Assembly (NCBI RefSeq): GCF_050948175.1
Contig: NC_135198.1
Location: forward strand, 3,547,001-3,611,000
Source of the DNA: Xylocopa sonorina
Lineage: Eukaryota; Arthropoda; Insecta; Hymenoptera; Apidae
Reading direction: 5' to 3'
DNA: 64,000 bases
Shown here: in pieces, positions 1-12,393 of the stretch
Numbering within the stretch: the stretch's first letter is position 1
Layout: each line of letters opens with the position of its first letter
Translations under genes and position numbers: made by a program
Notes under the pieces: model-generated
Seen by the model: the letters and a program-made list of their open reading frames with translations, nothing else
Told to the model about the DNA's origin: nothing
The model's database searches: none

Positions 1-682
1 GCGTCTCGTTCTTTTAGCCCCGGTCCTAGGTTCCGTTCGGTTTACGACGTCCACGGAACGGCGTCGACCCTCCCTCCCCGTCCTGGCGTCACAATGAATG
101 ACAATGAGCCAGATTCGAGCACCTCCGGCTCGTTTCACCGGCCACGGGAAAGAATCGAGCCGCATTCGGAATTCCGCGAACGTTTACCCGCCGTTGCAAC
201 CTTTCACGGAATGCCAATCGAATACGGGTTACGGTGCTCGGGATTCCACGGACTTGCGCCGCGAATCGTACGGCTCAACCCGACCTTGAAGATCATCGAG
301 ACGTACTCGATGGCTCTCGACTGTAACTGATCGATATTTGGGGTAGTCGACATCGAAGGAACAGCGGTAACCTTTACCCGTTTACTTGGAAGTTACACGT
401 TCTAGGCAAAATAAAACACGGATATTCTATTTGTGTTCTGTCACGATTATTTTTTTCAATTTCAGCTTCTAACGTTCTAGACCGCGTTCGTGGTTGTCTC
501 GTTCGTGTAATTAGTATAAAGGTTACGTCGGCGTGGAATGGAGGGAAGGTATTTGGCACATTCGCGCGAGAAAAATGAACGTTTGAACATTTGGCCCGCG
601 GCTGGGTGGCGTTCGGCGCATTCGAAATGGCGGCGGGCCGGTGTTTAACGAACGCCAGTCACGGATCGAACCTGACACATAC
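1..682. other. No gene seen
   Basis: Mixed-composition sequence with a GC-rich patch near 590-650. I see no exon with convincing splice sites here. If the minus-strand gene proposed at 9244-683 is real, this would be its intron or later exons. Confidence 0.4.
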
Positions 683-759
683 CGGCACCTATTACACGGG
701 TCAGAATTTGTATTAATACGGGCAACCGGCTCGCTCGAGAGCGGCCGAAAACAAGAGTA
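683..759 (-). CDS. Possible 77-nt coding exon, minus-strand gene, weak
   Basis: On the minus strand an AG acceptor (after AATTGTATAACAG) at 760-761 precedes 77 nt that end at a GTATGT donor beginning at 682. Read in phase 0, which is how the exon at 2339-2392 ends, it gives 25 open codons plus two bases and contains three cysteines, two of them in a CNRC motif. A second frame is also open, so the reading is not unique. The pyrimidine tract is poor. It is listed because strand and phase match the two better exons upstream; it may be chance. Confidence 0.2.
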
Positions 760-2245
760 CTGTTATACAATTGACGTTCCTCGCGGCTCAAAATCGATCT
801 CTCGACTGTGCGCGCACACGTCGCGGATGGCGAGAGTTCTGACCAACGCCCACAGATTTTACATTCCAGGTTAACCCGATTGACACGCGTACGTATCGGC
901 CCCGGCCGCCGGATTATGCGGTGTAAATCAGCGCCCGCCGTGAATAATTTCACGCTTCGGACTTATTTACATTTCGATACGCGGTGATTAAATTGACGAG
1001 AAACATCGGACGGTAATGAGAACGGTACGCGTGCTACCAATTTCCAATATATTTACCGTTCGACCAAGTAAAAAAAAATTCCGTCGTCGATGCTCGAACG
1101 ATGAATAAAATGATATTTGAATATTAAAATCCGTAATTATTAATGAAAGCCGATATTCCAACAGAAATTGATTCCTAATTAAGAGAATATTTAGAAATTG
1201 ACGATTTATGTTGTGACCAGGTTGCGATAAAATTATCTTAAAGTGTCTAGCGCGCGAGATTGTTTTCAATCGGTTTAAAACGATTCCACTGTTAGCGGGG
1301 AATTCGTTCGGTCGAAATTTAATTGAAATTGCTTGGCAAGTTTGGGAGAAAACGGGTCACGAAGTGAGGAAGTTCCTCGTAAGCTATTATCTAATACAAA
1401 TACTCTCGAAAGCCGAACTATGAAGCCAACAATAATAATTACGAGGCGAATTCAAAGTTTGATTATGGATTCCTCTATTTTTCTACTTCACGAGTGAAAT
1501 TTAAAAAAGTCTTTACCTTTTGTAACAATTCCCTTAACGGTCATAATAATTTCATCTTCACATCGACGTAACGCATGAAATGAAATAAAATCTCGCTTGA
1601 AATATATTTTTTTACGAATAACGATTTATACACAGTGGTTTCTTTCTTCTTCTCGTTCGAATGAAAGGAACAATTAATTTTATCAATCCACCACTCAAGA
1701 GAATGAGTCTCTGGTTAACGACGATCGCAGACCGTGGATCGTTCGTCCTGTCACCGGGTAATTTATGGTTTCACCTTGTATAACAAACCACTGCAGTGAG
1801 ACGACAGGCACAAGATACCCGGTAGAAAAAGACGGTGCAATTTCGTAACGCTTTTGTAACAGGAACTCGCTGTAATTTGAGGAACCTGACTATGCTTGTA
1901 CAGTTACTTTCGACCGTGTCTATACGTGATGCTTTTTCGGGATTTTTCCTCCATTTTTTTCCCCTTGAACAAACACAGTGCCAGCCATCGAGATTCGTCG
2001 AGATTGAACGATGGTCCCTGATTCCAGACGAGCCCACGATGCTCCCCATTGTTTTACAAAATTAAATTAAACGATTTCATTCGATCACCTTTCACAGACA
2101 GAGGTTAATTTTCATGTAGAAAAAATTATGTTCCAAAAAAGTAGATCACACAGACGATGCAAGTAGTGCGTGAAAATGTTTTCAATTCGTGCGACGTAAA
2201 TTGATCTATCGGGGGTGTCGTTGCGAAAATGGAGGGAACGATAAG

Positions 2246-2263
2246 AAAAAAAAAAAAAAAAAA
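2246..2263. repeat. Poly-A tract (18 A)
   Basis: Uninterrupted run of 18 A. No target-site duplication or retroposon body is obvious beside it. Confidence 0.8.
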
Positions 2264-2338
2264 CGAGGCGTTCTTTCACGATCAGCAGGAAACGCGCAGT
2301 TCGCGCCTGACCGATAGACAGGTCGACCGTACGCATAC

Positions 2339-2392
2339 CTGTCCGCTTTCTTGTTCTACTTGCACCTGCACCCGATCTGGTCTAAAGACTTT
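2339..2392 (-). CDS. 54-nt phase-0 microexon of a minus-strand secreted/membrane protein gene
   Basis: On the minus strand a good acceptor (ACTTTTCTATTCAG) is followed by exactly 54 nt and then CAG|GTATGC. The only open frame is phase 0 and reads KVFRPDRVQVQVEQESGQ, 18 residues rich in Q, V and E. The other two frames have stops. The exon would follow directly, in phase, after the signal-peptide exon at 9172-9244, giving a mature N-terminus just after the leader. Length divisible by three means it could be skipped without a frameshift. The intron between them would be about 6.8 kb. I do not recognise the family. That the two exons belong to one transcript is inference from strand, order and phase. 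Confidence 0.45.
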
Positions 2393-5199
2393 CTGAATAG
2401 AAAAGTATCGCGGAACCGGTCGATGCGTGAAACGAAATCGCGCTGCCAACGCGGCATTCATTGTGTGGACAAGACTGAGCCGTGACTGAACGCGTTCCAC
2501 TATTTCTAGAAATTTCGAAAACGCCGGGGGAAATTGCCCGGCAAGAGGCGACGGTTTCGTTTCTGCGGCACGATTTTCGCGCGAAATTTAACATCGCTCC
2601 GCTCATCGGAACAAAACGAACCACAGTATCGCTACTCAAAAGATGTAGCGCCTCTGTTTTCATAAAAATTAATTTCTATACGGCACACATATCTATCTTC
2701 AACTTTCTCGTTTTATATATTTGAAAATTTGAAAAATCTAAAGAATAATTAAACGTACCAAGACTTGATTCTCGATTAAATTATGCATATTCGTTGACTT
2801 AGACTACCAACGCTACAAATTTGTATTTCGAGCATCAGTAAATGATCGAACGACGTCTAATGTATTCGTGTTACTGAATAATATAAAAAGTGAGAGCGCA
2901 AAAGGTGGGCGTAGGATTTGCGAAGTCACTTTCGTTAACTCCCCCGCACAGTTCGACGAGCTGCCCTAACGGAAGAGAAGGCCAGGTGGCGGGAGCCACC
3001 TCCGCGTTCGAAGGAAGCACAGTAGCCACAGGAAGGTCGAGACCGATTTCACTTTTCCATTGTCACCCACCCGTTTCGTCTGTGGTTCGTATCGGGCAGC
3101 ACACTTTCGCTGAACACGGAGGACGAAACGCGCTCGTTAATTGCCGGAGCAATCGATTCCGGCGGCGTTCTGCCTTCAATTAGAACATCCACTTTGCAAC
3201 GTCCCGTGTGACGCGCGGCAACCATGTTTCCCCTCGACAGAGGACCGTCGCGTTGCGATAGAATCCATCGCAGTTACGTTTCATTGCGATGGAAATATAA
3301 AAAAACGAAACAAAATAACAGAGAAGCGGATGGATTGCAATCGAGAACAAAAATTGAGGAATTAAAACGGTAAACGACGCGGGCATCGGACGAATTGAAA
3401 ATGATGAATTTATTGGAGAAGGTGTAGAAGAATACCTCTGCCATTTTATTTTTCTTTCGAAATCTATTAAAGCTCGCTAACATTTTTAAGTAATTTCTTT
3501 TTCAACGAAGCTTTGAAGAAAATCGACCAAGTACGAATTAGAAGAACAATATCTAAGGAATGCGACCAATTATTTCCTTTCGCTATTAACAAGTATATTC
3601 TAGTAAAGTAAAGTCCGAATTAATTACATTGAAACAGCTTAAATATCGAAGCAATCGAATCGAAGTATGACCCAAAGTCTAAAATAATTGAATTCGAACA
3701 TCATTGAAGACAGGTAAGCGATTTAACCTGCCAGCTTGTGGAATCGTCGAAAAAAATGAAAGGTCGGTACCAAGTGCGGTCGAGTTTCACTCGTTTTAGA
3801 AAGCAACACGGTTCCAGCTATTCTGCGGGTCCACGTGCTTCCTACTATACACTATCGAAAATAAGATAGCTGATTTTACGAAGAGAAACCGCGACGTCGT
3901 AATATCGACCGTCTCTTCCTCTGTATATGGTGGCGAAAAAGTGGGCCGGGTCACTCGGCTTGAACGACGGTACCTACATGTCGCGTGCGTTTCGATAACA
4001 CGGCTATTGTGGCCGCGCGTTTGGAAAACCAGATTGCGCGGAGAAAATTCGCCGACAAATGATTGCATCAGTTTAGAAACGACGTTTCGCAACAACGTTT
4101 CCGTGTACATCCGATGAGAGCGCTTTACGGTTTTCTAAAGCGGTCCCCTTTTATAGACAGTTCGCCAGCGGGTATTGGTGTACACGCCTCGAGAATACCT
4201 CGCGATTTTTAACGAACTCGTCTTACGCGACGCGGATTTTCAGGATACAACGATGGAAAAGTCATAATAGAGATCCAAGTGAGAGATCCAATGAGAATTT
4301 CAACGATTACGCGAAATGGAGCCGTGTAAAGCCCTAGACGTGAGAATCAGGTTGAGAACCGTGGCGAGCGTACGCTCTTTTGTCGGAGGAAACTCGCGGG
4401 GTGGGATTTTAATTAAAGAAGAACACTGCACGCCGGTACTGCTATGCGAAACGACGGTGCATTAAAGTGCATAAACGACTGTCCCCGTCCTCCGCTAGCT
4501 GCACCGTTCGTTTCGTTCCTACGAATTTGTTTCGCGAACGTGACAAGCCTAAGCGTTGGATCCACTGTCGTTTTTAGACACCGGTTTTGATCTCGCTGGT
4601 TCACTTTCGTTCCTTCGCTCCTTTTAATCTCGATACTCGTAAAGAAAAATTCGAAACACTCGAATCTCTGTACGAGATACATATTATTTATTCCACGTAT
4701 CAGATCGATTGGGATTTTAATAGGGAGATTATCGAGATAGAAGCCTGAAATTTCTATATTTCTAAGGAATCGTATCAAGTTTCAACGAATTATCTAGAAC
4801 GGAACGATCGAAATGGACGCGATTAATTCAAACTGCCGCGAGGATTGCAATTAGATTAACACCTTGCAAGCCTAACAGCGCCATTAAGTTGTTCCAGGCA
4901 ATGAGCTGCAGGGATCACGCGAATCATCTCGAATTACAAGACAGAGTGGCGCGGTTTAGCGAAACGAGTGCAGTGAAAATCTCGTGGTCGCCCGCAAGAT
5001 CGCTTCGGATAGCCACCAGTGGAATGCTCTTTTCCCTCAGTCCATCAAGTCTTGATCAATGGCGGTTACCTGACAATTACGAAAGCCATCATCGACGAGC
5101 CTTTGCTGTAATTTTATTTTAACTACTCAACCTGTTAAACCGATATTTCGATAATAATCGAAGATCTTTTTTATTAGAAATCGCGATGGTTTCCAGTCA

Positions 5200-5215
5200 G
5201 AACGCGCGCGCGTTC
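5200..5215. repeat. 16-bp CG-rich perfect palindrome
   Basis: GAACGCGCGCGCGTTC is its own reverse complement and has an alternating purine-pyrimidine core, the type of sequence that favours Z-DNA. Confidence 0.7.
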
Positions 5216-5457
5216 AGTTTCACTTATAATTTCAACGCCTATCGCGGCACGAGCTAGGAATGCAATTAAACGGGTTAGAAGCTAAGATGAATGCCAGCTG
5301 GGTGAACCGCCGCCGCTAATTTCCAGAAACCGGGACCTGGCCATTTCCACGATGAGTTATATACACTGGGATAGGTTAGTTTCGTGTTCCGACTGGTCGA
5401 GCGATCGGTCATGCAACCTCGTGCCCGCCTAGCGAAGGACCGACGCGACGAGCGAGG

Positions 5458-5471
5458 CCCCAGAGGGCGCC
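5458..5471 (+). promoter_or_regulatory. CTCF-like insulator motif
   Basis: CCCCAGAGGGCGCC resembles the core of the insect and vertebrate CTCF site (AGRKGGCGC-type core). It lies in a GC-rich stretch. Only motif similarity supports it; single matches of this length occur by chance. Confidence 0.25.
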
Positions 5472-5690
5472 GAATCGGTAGCCATTTTTACAATTTGCCC
5501 GAATGAAATCGCCAAGAAGACGGATTATCCCCTTAACTCAAGCATCGCGACAGCTGCGTCTCGCGGGACAAATGAAAATGCCCTCGCGTTCCACATTTTT
5601 TACACTTTTCGCCGACTGTTCGCTGTTTGCATTAATCCCGTGGACACGTTTCGGCCTAATGTAATTTCGTCCGCGGCACGTCTCCTACGG

Positions 5691-5708
5691 CCCCCCCCCC
5701 CCCCCCCC
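5691..5708. repeat. Poly-C tract (18 C)
   Basis: Uninterrupted run of 18 C, probably length-polymorphic. Confidence 0.85.
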
Positions 5709-6110
5709 GCCATATGTGGGCAGACTTTCAGCGTATTTCATTGCGCGAAGCGTATTGCGTTCCAAGAGACGCTGGAAACCGTTTTGATGGAAGAATAATG
5801 ATTCTAATTTCCCTGTGAAATACATGAAAATGTAAATTACTGGCTAAATACGTTCAGCCAAGTTTCTTGTTTTATTGGAAAGTCAGTGAGCGACGATGCT
5901 TCTTAAACTGTGACATTCTTTTACGGTCCTCATGATTCTTTGATGCTTAGTATAATGTTCCACGTGTGGGCTAGCAATGCTTTAGACATAAATGTCTCTA
6001 AAAGCTGGAGATCTCAACTGTAAGATGAAGTACAGTATACATTCCCTGCTAAACTATCAACAGACTGCTTCTACCTCTGCGAAATAGACCCACCCGAGCG
6101 ATCACCCAAA

Positions 6111-6476
6111 ATGAACGCGATCATCGAAGTTTCTACGAAGACAATGCCCCTGGATCGACCCCTTCGAACGACGAAAAACCGTGGTACGCGAACGAGGAAC
6201 CCGCGCGGATCGTCTCGCGTTAAAAAGGCCTGCGACACATCCAAGGCGAGACAGGCCGAGACGAGACGGGGCGAGCGACGGAACGAGAGGCCTTTCTCAG
6301 GAAAGAAAGCTGCCGATGGTGGAGAAAAAAAAAGTCAATCCACCGCTGAAACTCGACTAGAGTCTGACCCGCTATATATCGTCTCGCGAGTCGTTCCCCT
6401 TGACGGAGGAAGATGGAAGGAGACGACGTGGAGATCTGGAGACACGTTCGAGAGAGGAAGAAAGACCATCGTCTAG
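6111..6476 (+). CDS. Hypothetical basic protein, 121 aa
   Basis: ATG-initiated reading frame of 121 codons in a GC-rich island. The start context, CCCAAAATG, matches the insect Kozak preference (CAAAATG). The product would be very rich in Arg, Lys, Thr and Ser with no membrane segment or domain that I recognise, which suggests a disordered protein or chance opening of a GC-rich region. No TATA box or polyadenylation signal is clear. A second open frame overlaps it from about 6400 but lacks an ATG. Confidence 0.25.
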   Translation: MNAIIEVSTKTMPLDRPLRTTKNRGTRTRNPRGSSRVKKACDTSKARQAETRRGERRNERPFSGKKAADGGEKKSQSTAETRLESDPLYIVSRVVPLDGGRWKETTWRSGDTFERGRKTIV

Positions 6477-7176
6477 AGAGTGCACGCTCGAAAGAGGGCA
6501 TCGCGTCCGGCGCGATGACCTACTATCATCGCTTCGGCTCCTCGGCTGTGTAGTCAACGCTGACTACCATCACCTCAGCCACAGCAATGGCGCGAGCAGG
6601 TACACAGCGTACGCGCCAACACGCTTACGATGTATGCTACCTGGCTTGCTACGTTTTCATTCATCCCTCCTCGCGTTTTCGATTACCATCACAGTTCGTC
6701 AAAGAGTAGCAAACCGAGCGCTTGGGACGCCATCGCCATCTTGGACTTTTGTTGCGTTTGCCAGAGTTCGACGTTACGACCAGTTGTTTTGGGGATTTGT
6801 TATTTCGCGAGCAATTCGTGTAGCACTTGTGCCCGTAGATTAAAAACGAGTATTACAATTATGCAAAATAATTAATTAATTATCGTATCTCATTTATTTC
6901 TTGTAAAAATATTCGTATCGACGAAATTTAACAACGCGAATTTCTGTGAAAACGAACCTTCACGGTATCGTGTTCCATTAACGAAGATTTAAACATGTAT
7001 TCAACAAAGTATTACACGCACTCGGGCAAATTAACTGCATTTGTTACGAGATCTACGTGCAGAGTTAACGTCGACGAGTTTGCTACGCGTTTAAATGGTA
7101 GTTGCAGCACGCAAACGCGCATTTTATTCGATCCCTCGCTATTTTTCGTGCCAGAAGTGAAAAAACAGAACGTACG

Positions 7177-7638
7177 TCACCTCCCCGGTGGAATATCGAT
7201 TGGTTGACGTGCACTCAGAGTGAAAACAATGAAATCTCTGAAACTCGTTGAAACTTCTTTCAAGTCCCTGATACAGAAACAGATTGAACTTTGAAACGAA
7301 TAAAAATTGTCGATTGAAAGGTACGGTCGTTTATGATCCCTTCGAAAGTTTATTTCAAGACGTGAAAAACCGATGATTTGATTTAATGCAAACACAATCT
7401 GTTGACTTTTCAAAAAGTGAGTACCATTTCTTCGTTTAGATAATATATTTATATAAATCTGTTCTTCTGTTTTTATCGCATTAAAATCTCGAGCCCTGGC
7501 GAGAGTAACGAAAAACCATAGAAAGAACCATACAATCACGACAACAATACAAAAGTGAAACAGCAAAACGGAAAAAGCAATTATCTTTGCTGCCACAACG
7601 TCGAATATTAAAACAAATAACAGAACGTGGAGTTCCAT
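7177..7638 (-). CDS. Hypothetical membrane-type ORF, 153 aa
   Basis: Minus-strand ATG frame of 153 codons in an AT-rich region where stops are expected often. The first ~50 residues are strongly hydrophobic with two likely membrane segments (about 4-20 and 24-48), followed by a mixed polar, basic tail. There is no recognised motif. A second minus-strand open stretch overlaps it at 7481-7912, so at least one is chance. No splice or promoter support. Confidence 0.22.
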   Translation of the reverse strand: MELHVLLFVLIFDVVAAKIIAFSVLLFHFCIVVVIVWFFLWFFVTLARARDFNAIKTEEQIYINILSKRRNGTHFLKSQQIVFALNQIIGFSRLEINFRRDHKRPYLSIDNFYSFQSSICFCIRDLKEVSTSFRDFIVFTLSARQPIDIPPGR

Positions 7639-9171
7639 TCGATCGGACAAACTTTGGACCAGAATGCACTAAAATACATAAATACGTAGCTTCATAACTG
7701 AATTCAGAAAACAATTTGCGTCTCTCAAATCGGAAAATTGGCACACCCGAAGGTATGCTTACACGAGCATTCGAAAATCGAAATGGAAAAGCGCTAAATA
7801 GAAACTGGTCCTCGTCTGCGTATCTAAATTCCCCATAAACCCACGGATATCCGTGATCCATCGACGCGAACTTAAAGAAACGACGAGAAGCGGGGTTAAA
7901 ACTGGCGCGCAAAAGTTCGCGCCAGATCCAGATCTCCAGGGTGGTAACCGTTTCATTCAGGCTTTTACTTCGAAACGATCAGCAGCGCGACTGACGGCGT
8001 TATGTGGCACAAGTGGTGCCCGCGGCTACGGTGATTCCCCTTAAGCATTAAACCGCGCGTTGTTTATCGGCCAGCACGTGCGTCCCGCGAATAGCGGTCC
8101 ACGGAGTCGCGTTTAGGTATCAATGGGACAGGATCGTTCGTTTCTCTTTCTTTTTCTCCTAATTTCGATCCCACCTCGTGGACGTCGCGCATTTTTTAAC
8201 GGTCACGATTAAATATTTAACGGGACGATCGATCCTCTGCCGGTCGAGTGGCTCGTCTTCGAACACGCGATACAAGCGTACGACAGTCCTCTCGTGCTCT
8301 ACTCGACAATGAGTCGGAAAGAACACAGGCAGGTGCATAAATAGATTCACCTGTTTTACGCAGCGCGGAATAACGGTCGACGCACGAGCCGTCTGTCACT
8401 TTAAACGAGTAGAACAGTCGCTAACCGCGACCAGTAATCTCTGCTCGTTCGACGGGAAATTGGGGCCTAGGAAATGGTAATACCGATCACGGCCGATGTG
8501 CCTATCGATCGTTGGATCGGCTGTTACCGGGGATGGATTCAATTTCCACGTGGAGCCCCGTAACGGTCGATTATTATGATCAGGTTTCACTTCGCGAGAT
8601 TTAAGTACGTTCATTTTTGATAACTGATGAGCGAGGTTCCATGCTTTGTAACTGTTAAGTATTCGATGCTATTTAGAACCCGAAATGAGTGGCTGTAGGA
8701 TTCGAAGATGGATCTAATCTTATTGGGCTATTCGAAGTACGATGAACAAATGAATTCGATAAAGAGTGAAAGTGATAGCTTTACGATTTACTAATCTTTA
8801 TGGAATTACTATTTTCCAATCTAAGGGTAAATTATTATCTTTGAAAGAAAATCCCCCTCCCCCGTTCACAATCGTTCGTTCCAAGCAAAATCGGATCCTC
8901 GAGTGTACGAAACGACGTGCTCCACCATTTTCATCGATATCACATTATCACCAGGCATTGGAAAATCAACTTATCTCCAACCCAATTCCTGATGCGTAAA
9001 CCAGGTTTATAGCACACTGCCTTTTCCACTCGTGTCACACGAAAAAACCACTCTGCATGCTCGCGTGGCTCTTTTCTCTTTTAGACGCACATGCACGAAA
9101 CCGGGAATCCGTTTGATCCGCGGCACCGATCGGGCGGGATCGTTCAATAAATAACATGAATTTCTACTCAC
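7639..9171. other. Presumed intron of the minus-strand gene
   Basis: No supported exon. An acceptor-like TTTCCTAG near 8469 and a donor-like CAG|GTGAAT near 8350 (both minus) bracket sequence with stops in all frames, so it could only be non-coding. Confidence 0.35.
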
Positions 9172-9244
9172 AGCCAAAAGCAAAGGCAGCAACAAGATTA
9201 GAGTTGTCTTCCGTATACTCCGCCACGTCCTCTCCATGTCCTCT
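9172..9244 (-). CDS. First coding exon with signal peptide, minus-strand gene
   Basis: On the minus strand the acceptor TTTTTATTGCAG is followed by 73 nt: a 7-nt 5'UTR stub, an ATG at 9237 and 22 codons, ending at GCT|GTGAGT (phase 0). The 22 residues begin MERTWRSIRKTT and continue with a Leu-rich core ending LLLPLLLA, a textbook signal peptide with a basic n-region and hydrophobic h-region. The acceptor shows that at least one 5'UTR exon lies upstream. Intact splice sites on both sides, one ATG and a signal peptide make this a good call for the first coding exon of a secreted or type I membrane protein. The likely next exon is at 2339-2392. The family is not identifiable from the leader alone. 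Confidence 0.6.
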
Positions 9245-10584
9245 CTGCAATAAAAAGCAAAAGAAATTTCTCTGTGAATACGATCCACGAACAAGCGGCT
9301 CGGTCTCGTCGATCGATCGGGCACCTCGATCTAATATAGGTCACTGGACGATTTCAATCCACGGGGGACACCGCGATCGATTCACTGTATCCGTTCTCCC
9401 TCGTTGCGATCGGCATGGTTGCCACCTCGACGGTTCAAGCCGAACGAGACCGTCGCCTCGAAGGGATCGGAAATATACCGGATAAAGGAGATTTCCGTGG
9501 CGTTTGTCGCCAGTCCGTTGAGCAAGTAGCGCGTTTGCTGTCCGGCTGTTTTACAAAAGGACGTTACGCAATGAGCATCTGAACCGCGCTACGGGAAGTC
9601 GAACTTCTTAATTAAAAGCCCGTCCGCGAGACGACGCGGCCGTGGAAAATGTTGCCGCGGCGCTGGAAAATTCAATTCCGCGAGATTTCAAAGTCTGCCA
9701 GGAGTGGCGGACCGGGAGAGAACTTTAAAAGGGAGAGAGTAAGAGAGAGAGAAGAAAAATTCAATTCCGCGTGTAGCGCCGGAGATAAAAGGAAGTGCTC
9801 AAGGGCGGAAACAGTGGGAACTTTGTGCTCCGAATGGAAAGGCGAAGATCAAAGGAGAGTAGTATTAAACTCGTGCGATTAAGACGTGCCGATGGTACGT
9901 ACGAACGAACGAGATCCAGAGTACTGCGAGGGACGGACGAAGAAGGTATCGCGGCGCGAGTGTGTCAAATATGGACAAGAAGCGAAGGAAGGAAATGAAC
10001 GGGAATAAATATCGACGTGGTAAAGTAATCGATCGAAGCAAGCACCTCTCTCGGATCCCTCGTTTCCTCTAGAGAAACAGCGCTGTATAGCCCGCGGTGA
10101 TCCTCGACGTTCTTCTTCCGGAAGCCCACACCTCGCGGTCTCGAGTCTCCCTTCTCACCCCCCGTTCTCGCGCACGGAATAACCCCGAGTCGACTGAACT
10201 CGCGCTTCGTTAATAGTTCGTCATCGGGCGTGACCGCGCGTTGCCTTCTCCCGTGCGAAAAAAAAAAGGTTCGAAGGAAGGGAACTGTGCCTCCTTGGCT
10301 GACGCGACTCGACTCGACGGGCCCAGAGGTGGTTGCCTTGGCCGACGGGGACTGACTGAAGGTGCGAGCCACGCTCGTCTCGGCCACGAGCCACGTCCCA
10401 GTGACCTACTGACGATCTCGATCGTCCGCGCTGCGCGGCCCCGTGCCCCCCCTCCTCGCAAACTCCTTCCGCCTTCTGCGTAAAGTCCCAAACAGGCCCA
10501 CCGTGCGCGCTCCCCAATGCCCGGGTACCCACGTATATACCCTTCCACCTGGCCGCCACGCCGCTCTCCTGCCACCGTTTCCAT

Positions 10585-10624
<40 letters not shown>

Positions 10625-12331
10625 TCCTCCTCTCCCTCCTCCATTTGGGCATACTGGCTCGTTTTATCCCCCGCAAGGAGCACGCGCGGCGCTGTTCGTG
10701 GCACAGGTGAAAGATTCTCCCGAGGAGCGAGGCGCGAGAGTCATTAAACGGAGAACGGGAAGGTGAGAGCCGCGTTTATTTCGGTGGTTGTTGTTCTCCG
10801 CGAACCGGGGGGAGGCGTTTCGGGACTCTTGATGAGCTCCTTTCGGATTTCTACCGCGAAACGTGTTCGACGGACGCTCGCGGGTGGGGGGCAGCTGATT
10901 CGAGGGAAGAAGATGAGAGAAATTTTTTGGAGAAAATTCGAGTTTAATTTGATGGTGGAACAACGTTTAAGTTGATTCGATTCTGCTCGTTGGCTTTTAG
11001 GTGGAACAAGGAACTCATTCATCTTTTTAATATTTTACACGTGTCTTATTTTTTTAGTATGAGTGAGCTCGATTTGTTCAAAGATAAGTATCTCAAAAGT
11101 TACTTTTTTATTGTATTATATTGTTTAAAGAAGTTCAGTTTATAGAACGTTACTGAAAGGCGTGTTTGTTTGTCGTTGACTTTCGCTCAATTAATTTTTC
11201 AAAGCCCCATATTCCACTCTAGAAGACAAAACCTTGCACGATGAAGCGATGCTCCATCACTTCGCCTCGTTTAAGCCGTGGAATATATCCCCCTTACCTC
11301 GTTCGCACCACGATTTACAGTTCACGTTGTATACTGACATGCCCAAGCTCTAATTGTCACGTAAATTGTGTGTAACAGCTGCCTCATTTGCACCAACGGT
11401 TTTGCTGATTATGTAACGTCATTTGAACTACAAACGTGCGTAATACGTGTCGCAGAAATTGGTATCCAACCGAATGTAAAGAGTGTCCCATCAATTTAAC
11501 AAATACTTTTACAATTCCAATTTCCCCTCGACGTAACGTTCCTATTTCTCCGTTTCGAGACGAAATTAATCAATTTTACTAAAATTACTCGCAATTTATA
11601 TCTCTTTTTCATTGTTAAAAAAATGCAATATTCACTTGTATCTTTCGTTCTTTTTTAAGGGCGACGAATACCATTGGTAAGGCTGGACACACGCGTCTGA
11701 AAACTTTAAACGCGGTATTATTCAGCGGGAACGCGCGGCATTTTCGCAAGAAAACTCATTTATGAAATAACACGTAACAAAACAATAAGCGACAGGGGCG
11801 AGCCACTGTTCGTGACAATACCGTGGCGTCAGCTGGTTGTCGGCCGGAGAACCGGGCGGAAAAATCTGCGAAAAATGTTTCGGTTGTCTGTCACATAGGT
11901 GAAACGGACACCGATCGTGACTCGAATGATACCATCGGGGACGCCGCTTCTCTGTGCAACCCTGCAGGGCCAAGGGAATAAATTACGCGAGAGACGTCTC
12001 AACCGCGGCGAACGAAAATGCCCAACTAGGTTCGATTTCAATAAATCGTCGAGGGAAACGAGGACGCGCGTTACGCTTCCGTAAGACAAATACGGTCCAC
12101 GATATTCCCCCTTTTGATAAATAGACCAATTCGAGTTGTAACGCGGCAAGCTACGATTGTAAAACGAGCATTCGACATTTTTATTACAAGCGTTCTCATT
12201 AAAAATAATTTCTCTGCGAAATTTTCTCTCTAAAGATTCATTCTTTCAATTTTGCTCGTAATTTGAATCTTTACATTTAATTTACGGATGGTATTCGTGT
12301 CACATGTAAAATTTTGTAAAATTATACAATT
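9245..12331. other. Non-coding stretch with a GC-rich, GA/CT-repeat island
   Basis: 10.1-10.8 kb is GC-rich, contains the CT repeat at 10588-10621 and has donor-like sites facing both ways (minus GTGAGA near 10155, plus AAG|GTGAGA near 10762). It may be a promoter and 5'UTR region, perhaps of the minus-strand gene. Long open frames here follow the repeat and lack ATG starts. 10.8-12.3 kb shows nothing supported. Confidence 0.35.
10588..10621. repeat. CT/GA dinucleotide microsatellite
   Basis: Thirty-four bases of perfect (CT)n. In insects GA/CT runs near promoters bind GAGA-type factors, so it may be regulatory. Confidence 0.9.
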
Positions 12332-12338
12332 TATAAAA
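12332..12338 (+). promoter_or_regulatory. TATA-box-like TATAAAA
   Basis: TATAAAA lies 62 bp upstream of an ATG that opens a 102-codon frame. The spacing suits a TATA promoter with a short leader, but two short upstream ATGs intervene. Confidence 0.25.
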
Positions 12339-12393
12339 GAAACTCCTCATTTTTATATCACAATGAAATAGATGGAATTAATAAAATGTGTGA

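Larger units (their letters stand above)
2393..6110. other. Presumed intron or intergenic, 3.7 kb
   Basis: No convincing coding exon. It holds a lone plus-strand donor-like CAG|GTAAGC at about 3717, a short Z-DNA-type palindrome at 5200-5215, a CTCF-like motif at 5458-5471 and a poly-C run at 5691-5708. A GC-rich block near 2900-3240 has open frames but no supporting splice sites. Confidence 0.4.

Noticed and set aside
10210..10766. Long open frames on both strands across the CT repeat
   Set aside because: They start without ATG and are kept open by the dinucleotide repeat and GC content.
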